In this document: positions 1 to 7,780 of the stretch, piece after piece
Layout: each line of letters begins with the position of its first letter
Position numbering within the stretch: the first letter of the stretch is position 1
Program-made: the position numbers and the translations under genes
Notes under the pieces: model-generated
Database searches by the model: none
Told to the model about the DNA's origin: nothing
What the model saw: only the letters and a program-made list of their open reading frames with translations
NCBI GenBank assembly: GCA_029260215.1
Contig: JAJDDQ010000048.1
Span: 1 to 64,000 of the forward strand
Direction of reading: 5' to 3'
Source: Phycisphaerae bacterium
Lineage (GTDB): Bacteria; Planctomycetota; Phycisphaerae; UBA1845
Length of the DNA: 64,000 nucleotides

Positions 1-82
1 GCAGCGGATGGCTGGACGGGATCATGTCGTCGAGATGGAACGTATGAAAAACTTCGCCCTGCTGATCGATTTTACCGCGCAT
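1..82 (-). CDS. Transposase, N-terminal fragment (cut by window edge)
   Basis: An ATG at 82-80 opens a frame reading MRGKIDQQGEVFHTFHLDD and then a P-x3-HPL motif, and it runs off the left edge. An AAGGAGG ribosome-binding site lies at 89-95, six bases upstream. The beginning MRGK...Q plus HPL at about residue 25 is the usual N-terminus of IS5/IS1182-like DDE transposases (DUF772-type). Only about 27 residues are visible, so the family is an inference and catalytic residues cannot be checked. It marks the boundary of an insertion sequence next to the polysaccharide genes. Confidence 0.7.
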   Translation of the reverse strand, partial: MRGKIDQQGEVFHTFHLDDMIPSSHPL

Positions 83-462
83 CGTGAATCCTCCTTGAGT
101 CAACACGATGCATTGTACGGATTGTTAAGTTTGGCGATATCTCAAAAGGGAGTTATTTAGCGACCTGCTAGCGTTCCGAAACAACTCTCAATTCAGTTCT
201 CAAGACGCGTTTCTTCGTGAAACGCTGCTTATCCGGGAATGTCCGTCTCCCGAATCGCGTGCCTGAACCCGATCTTCGCGCGCATCATCATCCATGCGCC
301 GTCGCTCGGTGATCGAGACATACCCAAATTGCAAATGCGTTTGGCGAAATTGGTCTTGGAAGCACCCGTGCCAAACCGCTCCGGCCCGTGGAACGTTATT
401 GGACCCCACTATAGCCGAAATCGGTTACACAAAGTCAAGTGAAAATCGAAAAAAAGTGGGGG
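83..462. other. Intergenic region beside the IS end, no gene
   Basis: No convincing gene is seen. A short inverted repeat is present: GACCCCACT at 402-410 and AGTGGGGGTC at 455-464. The second arm touches the wecB stop codon. It could be an old insertion-sequence end or a weak terminator for wecB. The terminal repeat of the transposase element at the left edge was not identified. Confidence 0.4.
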
Positions 463-1590
463 TCAGACGCCGACCGACGCGGATTCGGGGCGGATTGAAC
501 GAACGCCCCACTCGTGAATGATCTTGACGATCCGGTCTGCAGCCGATCCGTCCCAGAGTTCGGGACGCTGGGTAAGTGGCTTTTGGCCTACAACCTGGCG
601 GAATGCGGTGAGTATTTTTTCGGGGTCACTGCCGACTAATTGATTTGTGCCGTCGGTGAGTGTGACGGGTCTCTCTGTATTCTCACGCAATGTCAGACAC
701 GGCACGCCGAGAATGGTGGTCTCTTCCTGAATGCCGCCGGAGTCTGTCAGCACACAGGCAGCCTGACTGGTCAGATGGAGAAAATCGAGATAGCCGAGCG
801 GCTCAATGATGCGCAGATTCCGCATGGCTTCTATACGCCCGCCGAGCGGCCCTCGGGAAAGGTTGGAGCGCGTGCGCGGGTGCATGGGAAAGATCATGGG
901 CATGTCGCTTTGAATTTCCTCGAACGCATCGAGTATGCGCCCGAAGACAACGTCATCGTCAACGTTGGAAGGCCTGTGCAGCGTCACCGTCGTGTAGCCC
1001 TTCCGCGTCAACTTGAGCGTTTCAAGCACCAATGACTCAGCCGCTTTGGCTTTGAAGCGCAGCAAGGTGTCGATCATAACGTTGCCGACGAAATGGACGC
1101 GCTCGTCGGGCACGCCCTCGCGACGCAGGTTTTCCAGCCCGCTCTGTTCCGTCACGAACAGCAGATCGCTGAGCGTATCGGTCACCACGCGGTTGATCTC
1201 TTCGGGCATCGCCCTGTCGAACGATCGCAGACCGGCCTCCACGTGAATGACCGGCGTGCCCAGCTTCGTCGCGACGAGCGCACAGGCTACCGTGGAATTC
1301 ACATCGCCGACGACGAGGACAGCCTCCGGTTTCTGAACGAGCATCAGCTCTTCGAATCGCGTCATGATCTGCGCGGTCTGCACCGCATGGGAGCCGCTGC
1401 CAACACCCAAGTTGACGTCCGGAGTTGGGATTTCCAGCTCGTCAAAGAACCACTTGTTCATGCGTTCGTCGTAGTGCTGCCCGGTGTGGACCAGGAAAGG
1501 CTGGATCTCGTCGTGGTTGGCGTAGGCACGCATCAACGGCGCAATCTTCATGAAATTAGGACGCGCACCGCAAACATTGAAAATTTTCAA
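463..1590 (-). CDS. wecB: UDP-N-acetylglucosamine 2-epimerase (non-hydrolysing)
   Basis: About 375 residues, the usual size for WecB/MnaA. It interconverts UDP-GlcNAc and UDP-ManNAc in the cytoplasm, supplying an activated sugar for surface polysaccharide. I chose the TTG at 1590 because GGGGAG lies eight bases upstream and the protein then begins MKIFNVCGARPNFMK like its family; an upstream TTG at 1635 would add 15 residues. Active-site positions are present: R10, K15, D96 (VVGDVNST), E118 (HVEAGLRS), E131 and R134 (PEEINR), and a later TLHRPSN histidine. The WecG/TagA-type transferase at 14217 could use the ManNAc-type product. Gene symbol could equally be mnaA. Confidence 0.95.
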   Translation of the reverse strand: MKIFNVCGARPNFMKIAPLMRAYANHDEIQPFLVHTGQHYDERMNKWFFDELEIPTPDVNLGVGSGSHAVQTAQIMTRFEELMLVQKPEAVLVVGDVNSTVACALVATKLGTPVIHVEAGLRSFDRAMPEEINRVVTDTLSDLLFVTEQSGLENLRREGVPDERVHFVGNVMIDTLLRFKAKAAESLVLETLKLTRKGYTTVTLHRPSNVDDDVVFGRILDAFEEIQSDMPMIFPMHPRTRSNLSRGPLGGRIEAMRNLRIIEPLGYLDFLHLTSQAACVLTDSGGIQEETTILGVPCLTLRENTERPVTLTDGTNQLVGSDPEKILTAFRQVVGQKPLTQRPELWDGSAADRIVKIIHEWGVRSIRPESASVGV

Positions 1591-1896
1591 GAAATCGACT
1601 CCCCGGAATTCCACTGCTTCACCGACACGGGCCAACCCCCAACGCCACAGTCGGCCACTGCGCCCGATGACTGTGATTGCCTTTGGTCCGCCGAGTCATG
1701 TTATCGGAGCCAAAGTGCAAAATCCACCGGGAACCAAAGGAACGGGACCGAAAAACCTCAGCGGGTGAACGCCGCAACGTGCTTTGACGATGACACAATC
1801 GGGTCTTGGCAACCCTGCGATGAGTACCCGACAACCGGGAAGGAATCTGAATCGTACATTCCGTCGGGTATCCGCCAGCTTTGGAGAATGTCCGCC
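1591..1896. other. Divergent intergenic region between wecB and the protease gene
   Basis: About 300 bases separate the divergent wecB and S8 protease starts, so promoters for both are expected here. No clear -35/-10 pair, hairpin or small gene could be supported. A GGAG at 1883-1886 serves the protease start. Confidence 0.3.
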
Positions 1897-3882
1897 ATGC
1901 ATGTGCCGAAAGCAAACTGCCACCGATTCGCCCGTGGATCGATTCTGTTCACGACAGCGGTTATGGGCGGTTCGTGGCTGGCCGGCTGTGTACCTCCGCT
2001 GACGGATATGGGGGACGACGCTGACGATGCCGTCGTCGATGACAGCCTGGTCGATGATGGCTTCGTCGAGGACGACACCTTGCTCAGTCCTGCTTCATTC
2101 TTCGCGTTCGAGGAAGATGATGATCCCGAAATCGCGGTGCTGCCTTTCGTGGAGGACGAACTGCTGGCGCGCATCCTGCCCGGTGCCAAAGCCGAGGAAC
2201 TTGACGCGTCCTACGTCGAGATCGGCGTGACCGTGGTGGAAGAACTTCCGGAATTGGACACGGTGGCCTTGCGCGTTTCACGCGATCGATTCGAGGATGC
2301 AGCCGCAGCCCTCAGCGCCAACGCGCTCTTTGAGTCTGTACACAAGAGCTATTTGTACGACGCGGAAGCGTTGCCCGACGACGTTGATTTCGACCGGCAG
2401 GACCACTTCGTACCCATCGGGGTGGACTTGGCCTGGGAGGTCACGACCGGTTCGGAGGACATGATTATCGCGATTCTGGACACCGGCGTGGAGCCGGACC
2501 ATCCCGACCTCGAAGGGAAGCTGCTCGACGGCTGGAATTCTTACGACAAAAACGATGATTTCGACGATGTCCTGGGCCACGGAACCTCCGTCGCGGGGTC
2601 GGCTGCGGCGATGACCAACAACGACGACGGGGTGGCTGGGGTCTGCTGGGACAATCCGATCCTGCCGGTTCGTGTTTCGGACGACAAGGGACGGGCGGCG
2701 AGCAAGGACATCGCCTCCGGAATCGTCTGGGCCATTCGTCGCGGAGCCAAGGTGATCAACGTGAGCTTCGCGCCCCTCGGCTCTGATCGGACCGTCCTGG
2801 CAGCCACACAATACGCCCGCAACAACGGCGCACTCGTGTTTATCAGCACTGGTAACAACGGAAAATCCTATCGGGCACGCAAAACCGATCAGGCCATCTT
2901 CGTGGGTGCGGTTGACGATCCCGACAAGTTGGCTGCTTTTTCAAACACAGGCAATTTCGTCGATCTGGTAGCGCCCGGAGTCGGAATCTACACCACACGG
3001 CGAGGTAAAATTTACGGCCCGGTAAGCGGAACATCTTTCGCCAGCCCGATCACAGCCGGGGTGGCTGCCCTCGTTTGGTCGGTCAATCCCGATTTTCGCC
3101 CCGCCACCGTGCAAAACCTGCTGCTGGACACAGCCGACGACCTCGGCGCTCGTGGCCGGGACAAGAAATACGGGGTTGGCAGGGTGAATGCGGAGGCTGC
3201 GGTCTTGGCTGCTTTGGACATTGTCGAGGAACCGGACACGAAGTCGCCGAGCGTGGACATTCTGGACCCGGATGATCGCGACAAAGTCAGCCGGACGATC
3301 AACATTTCCGTGGCAGCCTTCGACGCCGATGAGCTGGCGGACGTGGTGTTGATGGTGGACGGGGCTGCGTTCGCGACGGACACATCGAAGCCGTTCAAGT
3401 TCGCCCTAAACACTAGAGACCTTACAAACGGTACACATACTCTGATTGCCCAGGCGACTGATTTATCGGGTAATTCCCAAAGATCTTCCCGAGTTCGCAT
3501 CGTCGTGTCGGGCAGCCGATCCTCGGGCGGCAACTCCGGTTCGGGCGGATCGAATTCGAGCGGCCCTTCATCGACGACAGAGCCAGCCTCTGCGGACACG
3601 GTTCCACCGAGTGCTTCATTCGTTTTTCCTGCTGACGGAACGCGGGTTTTTACGAGTGTGGGCGTGCAGGGGACGGTGTCGGACGATGTGGAGCTGGAGT
3701 CGGTTGAGTGGCTGGTGGACGGTGTTCGTCAGTCTGTCATGGACGTTTCCGGTAAGGCGGCGACGGTCAATCTCCTGTGGGATGCGAGCGCGACACCGTC
3801 GGGCAATCACGTTGTGACGCTGCGCGTTTTCGATCTGGCGGGCAATGAGGTTTCCTCCAGCCTGAGTTTGCTGAAAGAATAG
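1897..3882 (+). CDS. Subtilisin-like serine protease (S8), lipoprotein with Ig-like repeats
   Basis: About 661 residues from the ATG at 1897 (GGAG ten bases upstream; an ATG at 1888 is also in frame). The N-terminus is a lipoprotein signal ending in a WLAGC lipobox, so the mature protein is probably membrane-tethered outside the cytoplasm. A very acidic linker and a probable inhibitory propeptide follow. The S8 triad is complete: D195 in LDTG, H228 in GHGTSVAG, S380 in GTSFASP. Two Ig-like modules follow (about 450-545 and 570-655), separated by a Ser/Gly-rich linker; each has the pattern of a D-x2-P-P/S-x-S/A start and a final D-L-A/S-G-N strand. Role is extracellular proteolysis; the substrate is unknown. 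Confidence 0.92.
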   Translation: MHVPKANCHRFARGSILFTTAVMGGSWLAGCVPPLTDMGDDADDAVVDDSLVDDGFVEDDTLLSPASFFAFEEDDDPEIAVLPFVEDELLARILPGAKAEELDASYVEIGVTVVEELPELDTVALRVSRDRFEDAAAALSANALFESVHKSYLYDAEALPDDVDFDRQDHFVPIGVDLAWEVTTGSEDMIIAILDTGVEPDHPDLEGKLLDGWNSYDKNDDFDDVLGHGTSVAGSAAAMTNNDDGVAGVCWDNPILPVRVSDDKGRAASKDIASGIVWAIRRGAKVINVSFAPLGSDRTVLAATQYARNNGALVFISTGNNGKSYRARKTDQAIFVGAVDDPDKLAAFSNTGNFVDLVAPGVGIYTTRRGKIYGPVSGTSFASPITAGVAALVWSVNPDFRPATVQNLLLDTADDLGARGRDKKYGVGRVNAEAAVLAALDIVEEPDTKSPSVDILDPDDRDKVSRTINISVAAFDADELADVVLMVDGAAFATDTSKPFKFALNTRDLTNGTHTLIAQATDLSGNSQRSSRVRIVVSGSRSSGGNSGSGGSNSSGPSSTTEPASADTVPPSASFVFPADGTRVFTSVGVQGTVSDDVELESVEWLVDGVRQSVMDVSGKAATVNLLWDASATPSGNHVVTLRVFDLAGNEVSSSLSLLKE

Positions 3883-4283
3883 GCTTGGAGGTTGAGATTT
3901 ACCGGTGTAATTCCCGACTGTTTGTTGACTTTTCGGTTAATTCACTTATGCTTAGGTGGTTATACGAGGCGGCAGGCGTAGGAGTGTTTTGAATCCAGGG
4001 TGGACCGCAGTCGTTTCCGACATGGGGCGGCGGAGGTTGCTTGGTTAGCGGTCGCTTCGATCGGCAACTCTTTGCATTCGGTTTACCATGAGTCGGGCGG
4101 TTTGGGTTTCGCATTGGGGCATCGTGGCTTGGTCTTCGTCCGGCGGACGTCGCGGGTCGTGATCGTGGGTCGGTCCGGGGGCGGATCGAAGTGGTGCGTG
4201 GCTGTGGGGAACCTGCCTGACGTTCGTGGGTTCGGACACGTGTTCTTCCGTCTGGCAGCGTGACGACTTCGGGGAGTTCTGTC
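3883..4283. other. 400-base leader before the heparinase-like gene
   Basis: No recognisable gene. A promoter-like pair lies at 3925-3952 (own entry). An open frame at 4000-4263 overlaps the alternative GTG start at 4260 by four bases, but its product looks like nothing known and is Arg/Gly/Val-rich, so I do not call it. If the promoter is real the transcript has a leader of more than 300 bases. Confidence 0.35.
3925..3952 (+). promoter_or_regulatory. Sigma-70-type promoter candidate
   Basis: TTGACT at 3925-3930 and TATGCT at 3947-3952 are separated by 16 bases, a good match to the sigma-70 consensus. It faces the exopolysaccharide genes that begin at 4284. The predicted start near 3960 leaves a long untranslated leader. 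Confidence 0.45.
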
Positions 4284-6332
4284 TTGCAATCGCCGGGTTG
4301 GTATTTTCATCGACTGCGCTCCATGTCGTCGGCAGAGATTGCGTGGCGATTGCGCAACAAGCTCACAAGCTACAGCGACCGCCTGCTGTTTCGCTCGCGG
4401 TTAAGCGATCCGCCGATCGCGTCTTTTTGCGACTCAGCCCGCCCGCTGTTGAACCCGGCTGCACTGGGCGGACATATCCTGACCATCACCGACAAGACCG
4501 ACGTGCCGCAGTCGTGGAAGGAACGCGCCGTCGCGGAGGCGGACGCCGTCGCAGCCCATCGGCTCAGCTATTTTGACCTTGAAAACCAGCCTCTGGGCGA
4601 CCCGATCCGCTGGAACCACGAGTGGAAAACCGATCGCCCTACGCCCACGGGCTTTACGGATTCGATCGACTACCGCGACCACCGGCTTACCGGCGACTGC
4701 AAAATCGTATGGGAGCCGAATCGTCATCACCAACTGGTCACGCTCGGCTGCGCGTATCGACTCACGGGCGACGAACGATACGCCCGCGAGGTTGTGAAGC
4801 AACTCGAAAGCTGGATGGATCAATGCCCGTTCGGGACGGGTATGAACTGGCGAAGTCCGCTGGAGCTGGGCATCCGCATCATCAACTGGGTCTGGGCAAT
4901 CGAGCTGATTCGCCCTTCGGACGCATGCTCGTCCGCGTTCCTGGATCGACTCGCGCCGGTGGCTTGGCGCCATGTCTGGGACGTGGACCGCAAGTACTCG
5001 CGTTTTTCGTCGGCCAACAACCACCTCATTGGTGAGGCAGCGGGTGTGTACATCGGCTGCTGTTACTTCGCGGGGTTCAAGAACGCAGCCTCAATGCGTG
5101 CGCGGGCGCTGGATATCGTCGCACACGAAATTCTGGCGCAGACTCACACAGACGGCGGCACGCGCGAACAGGCGTTCGGCTACCATCTGTTCGTCCTTCA
5201 GTTCTTCACGCTGGTCGGGCTGACGGCACGTCATGTGGGAGACGAATTACCCGAGTCCTACTGGAAACGCCTTGAGTCAATGTATGAATTCGTGGCAGGG
5301 TTCTACGAGCCGGGTGCCAATCCGCCGAACTACGGCGACGCGGACGACGGGTACGTGCTGAACCTCGGCCAACGGTTGAACGATCAGACCGCGCTGCTCA
5401 AGGTCGGAAGCGTTCTGTTTCATCGGGACGATTTCCGCGCGTTGGCTGGCGGCGGCGGGGAACCGGGCTTGTGGCTCTTCGGGGCGGCTGAGGAATCAAC
5501 ACCGCCCGCGTGCGGAGATGCGTTGAAACCTCAAGCGTTCCCCGAGACCGGATATTTCAACCTTCAGACGGGTTCGATCGGGCAGGACGACACGATTTGC
5601 GTGTCGTTCGATTGCGGCGAACTCGGGTTTGGGGCGATCGCCGCGCATGGCCACGCCGACGCGCTGAGCGTAACGCTGCGTGTGGGCGGCAGCGACGTTT
5701 TGGTCGACCCCGGAACGTACGATTATTTCACGTATCCCGAATGGCGGGATTACTTCAAGGGCACCCGTGCGCACAACGCCATCATCGTGGACGACGTCGA
5801 TCAGTCCGAGCGACAAGGCTCGTTCATCTGGGGACGTCGGGCCAAGGCGCGTTGCACGGATTGGCAGCCGAGTTCATCTGGCGGGACGGTCACCGGTACG
5901 CACGACGGCTACCACCGGTTGAGCGATCCTGTTTCGCATCAGCGGACGGTCCGTCTTGACGGCGATTCGGGTTCACTTGAGATCGTGGATACCATCGAAT
6001 CCCGCGCGGAACACAAGATCGAACTCTGTTTCCATTTCGCCGAAGACTGCGACGTCACGCAGTGTGGAGCACATCGGGTCGAAGCGCGGCTGCCCACTGG
6101 GATTGTCGTTTTCGAATTCGACGCCGCCTGCACGTTACGGCTGGCACGCGGCGAGGAGAATCCCGTCGGCGGATGGGTCAGCCGGGGCTACCACCGCAAA
6201 GTGCCCACATGGATGGTGGTGGCTGAGCTGCGTTGTCGCGGTTCGCAAACGTTGCGAACGTCGGCCACGATCACGCATCGAACGAGCGAGCGTATGCTGC
6301 GCGAAACGAAAAATGAGGCAGTGTGTCACTAG
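4284..6332 (+). CDS. Heparinase II/III-family protein (alginate-lyase-like)
   Basis: About 682 residues from TTG 4284, chosen because GGGGAG lies seven bases upstream; GTG 4260 is an alternative without a clear ribosome-binding site. The N-terminal half is the helical toroid typical of the family (GWYFHRLRSMSSAEIAWRL start; NNHLIGEAAG near 245). The C-terminal half has the family signature HGHADAL (H455, H457), then LVDPGTYDY and FKGTRAHNAIIVDD. Such proteins are often found in Wzx/Wzy-type exopolysaccharide loci and cleave uronic-acid polymers by beta-elimination; the substrate here is unknown. No signal peptide is evident, which is unusual for a secreted lyase but common for members encoded inside polysaccharide clusters. 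Confidence 0.88.
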   Translation: MQSPGWYFHRLRSMSSAEIAWRLRNKLTSYSDRLLFRSRLSDPPIASFCDSARPLLNPAALGGHILTITDKTDVPQSWKERAVAEADAVAAHRLSYFDLENQPLGDPIRWNHEWKTDRPTPTGFTDSIDYRDHRLTGDCKIVWEPNRHHQLVTLGCAYRLTGDERYAREVVKQLESWMDQCPFGTGMNWRSPLELGIRIINWVWAIELIRPSDACSSAFLDRLAPVAWRHVWDVDRKYSRFSSANNHLIGEAAGVYIGCCYFAGFKNAASMRARALDIVAHEILAQTHTDGGTREQAFGYHLFVLQFFTLVGLTARHVGDELPESYWKRLESMYEFVAGFYEPGANPPNYGDADDGYVLNLGQRLNDQTALLKVGSVLFHRDDFRALAGGGGEPGLWLFGAAEESTPPACGDALKPQAFPETGYFNLQTGSIGQDDTICVSFDCGELGFGAIAAHGHADALSVTLRVGGSDVLVDPGTYDYFTYPEWRDYFKGTRAHNAIIVDDVDQSERQGSFIWGRRAKARCTDWQPSSSGGTVTGTHDGYHRLSDPVSHQRTVRLDGDSGSLEIVDTIESRAEHKIELCFHFAEDCDVTQCGAHRVEARLPTGIVVFEFDAACTLRLARGEENPVGGWVSRGYHRKVPTWMVVAELRCRGSQTLRTSATITHRTSERMLRETKNEAVCH

Positions 6333-6358
6333 TGTATTGTCACGACTCAATTGACGGA

Positions 6359-6442
6359 TGGGTGCCCCGCGGCTTTAGCCGTGGGGGAAGTCGAATCCAA
6401 GAACCATTCGACTTCCCCACCTCTGAAGAGGTGGGGCACCCA
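6359..6442. repeat. Double hairpin repeat, left copy
   Basis: Two arms (6359-6396 and 6406-6442) form a large inverted repeat sharing TGGGTGCCCC outside and GGGGAAGTCGAAT inside, and each arm can itself fold (GCGGCTTTAGCCGTG; CCTCTGAAGAGG). The segment 6415-6455 is repeated in inverted orientation at 7597-7637 with 38 of 41 bases identical, so the repeat brackets the nucleotidyltransferase-like gene. Confidence 0.85.
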
Positions 6443-6506
6443 CCCGTTGTTTCAGTTTTGACGAAGCACCAGGAGGACCATCGAATCGAGTGGCTGGGCG
6501 GAGAGC

Positions 6507-7583
6507 ATGACACCGCAAACTAAAATGCGAGACGCATACACGACAATCGGAACCAAGTGCGAGCAGTCTTCGTCGGTCGGCCACAACGGTCACCGGTTGG
6601 ACGCGACTGTGGCGGGCATTGTGCTTGCGGGCACGCAATCGTGGGGGCAGTGCCCGCTCGAGCGCATCCTGCCGCGCCCGCTCGCGCCCATTCTGAACAA
6701 GCCGATCGTTCGCTACGCACTGGATTGGCTTTGGGACGCGGGGGTCGGGCATGCAGCCATTTGCGGCTGCACGCACGCGTTGCGTCGCGGGATCATCCAC
6801 AAGGACGAATCGCCCTGCGTTCCGGACTGCATGGACGTCGAGTATTTCCACGACATCGCCCCGCGCGGGCCGGCTGGGTGCGTGCGCGATGCTGCTTTTT
6901 GCGGTACGCACGAATCTTACGTAGCCATCGAGGGGACGATTCTTCCACTGATCAACCTTCAAGACCTGATCGAGCGTCATCAGAGCACGGGGGCGGCCAT
7001 CACAGTGGTGGTGTCAACTGGCCGGCGTGCGGGCGCGCATGGCGTCGAGACACTGACACCGGTGGGGATCTATGTATTCAGTCGGCGAGCTTTGCAGCAC
7101 ATTCCGCCGGCAGGCTATCAGGATATCAAAGAGGCGTTGATTCCGCGACTGTACCAATGCGGGGACTCCGTCCTGACGTACCGCACTGATGTGCCAGTCC
7201 CGCGTGTCGGCGGCATTGATTCCTATCTAGCCGTCAACGAATGGGCATTGAACAACCTCGCGTCCGACGCGCGAATCGCCGGTTTCAAGCGTATGGGCGA
7301 AGCATGGGTTCATCCATCAGCCACAGTCCACGCATCGGCTGCTCTGCACGGGCCTGTACTGGTCGGGCCGGGAAGCACGGTCGGCAGGCAGGCGACGATA
7401 TTGGGACCGACCACGATCGGGCGAGGTTGCCGGATCGGCGAGCGCTCGGTGGTGTGCCGGTCCGCGTTATGGGACAATGCCGTGGTAAACATGGAATGCG
7501 TCCTGGATCGCTGCATCGTCACAACGGGGGCTGTCGTGCGTGGCGAAGCGCCCCACCGTTACGTGGTGGCGTATGCGAGCTAG
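6507..7583 (+). CDS. Sugar nucleotidyltransferase-like protein with left-handed beta-helix, degenerate signature
   Basis: About 358 residues. The first about 220 resemble NDP-sugar pyrophosphorylases (VAGIVLAG near 32, LPRPLAPILNKPIVRYALD near 52). The C-terminal about 90 residues are hexapeptide repeats of a left-handed beta-helix (VHPSATVHASAALHGPVLVG). The nucleotide-binding loop, normally GGxGTRL, reads AGTQSWGQCPLER, so the conserved Gly-x-Gly and Arg are gone. It may be inactive, or a regulatory or scaffold relative of GDP-mannose pyrophosphorylase. GGAGAG lies immediately upstream of the ATG; the ATG at 6525 is an alternative with better spacing. The gene is flanked by inverted copies of a palindromic repeat. 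Confidence 0.75.
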   Translation: MTPQTKMRDAYTTIGTKCEQSSSVGHNGHRLDATVAGIVLAGTQSWGQCPLERILPRPLAPILNKPIVRYALDWLWDAGVGHAAICGCTHALRRGIIHKDESPCVPDCMDVEYFHDIAPRGPAGCVRDAAFCGTHESYVAIEGTILPLINLQDLIERHQSTGAAITVVVSTGRRAGAHGVETLTPVGIYVFSRRALQHIPPAGYQDIKEALIPRLYQCGDSVLTYRTDVPVPRVGGIDSYLAVNEWALNNLASDARIAGFKRMGEAWVHPSATVHASAALHGPVLVGPGSTVGRQATILGPTTIGRGCRIGERSVVCRSALWDNAVVNMECVLDRCIVTTGAVVRGEAPHRYVVAYAS

Positions 7584-7596
7584 TGCTTTGACAAGC

Positions 7597-7641
7597 CTGA
7601 AACAACGGGTAGGCGCCCCACCTCTTCAGAGGCGGGGCACC
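7597..7641. repeat. Hairpin repeat, right copy (inverted relative to 6415-6455)
   Basis: Begins CTGAAACAACGGGT and continues into a near-palindrome at 7612-7641 (arms GGCGCCCCACCTCT and AGAGGCGGGGCACC). Bases 7597-7637 match the reverse complement of 6415-6455 at 38 of 41 positions. It could also act as a transcription attenuator between 6507-7583 and the kinase gene at 7781. Confidence 0.85.
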
Positions 7642-7780
7642 CAATCAGCGGATTGCTGCTTCAGAGCAGGGTCTCATGTGTTGCTCCTGGCGGAATCCGC
7701 GGCAAAATGACCGATCCGCGACAAGGTTTCACACCGGCCTGTCGATATGGACGACTGGTTAGGTTGCGAGCGAGATTATC

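Noticed and set aside
1093-1896. In-frame extension of the protease frame upstream of 1897
   Set aside because: It overlaps wecB on the other strand, and a lipoprotein signal peptide with a ribosome-binding site begins at 1897.
4000-4263. An 87-residue open frame before the heparinase-like gene, overlapping its alternative GTG by four bases
   Set aside because: No family likeness, Arg/Gly/Val-rich composition and no ribosome-binding site; the overlap may be chance, and the better start of the downstream gene is TTG 4284.
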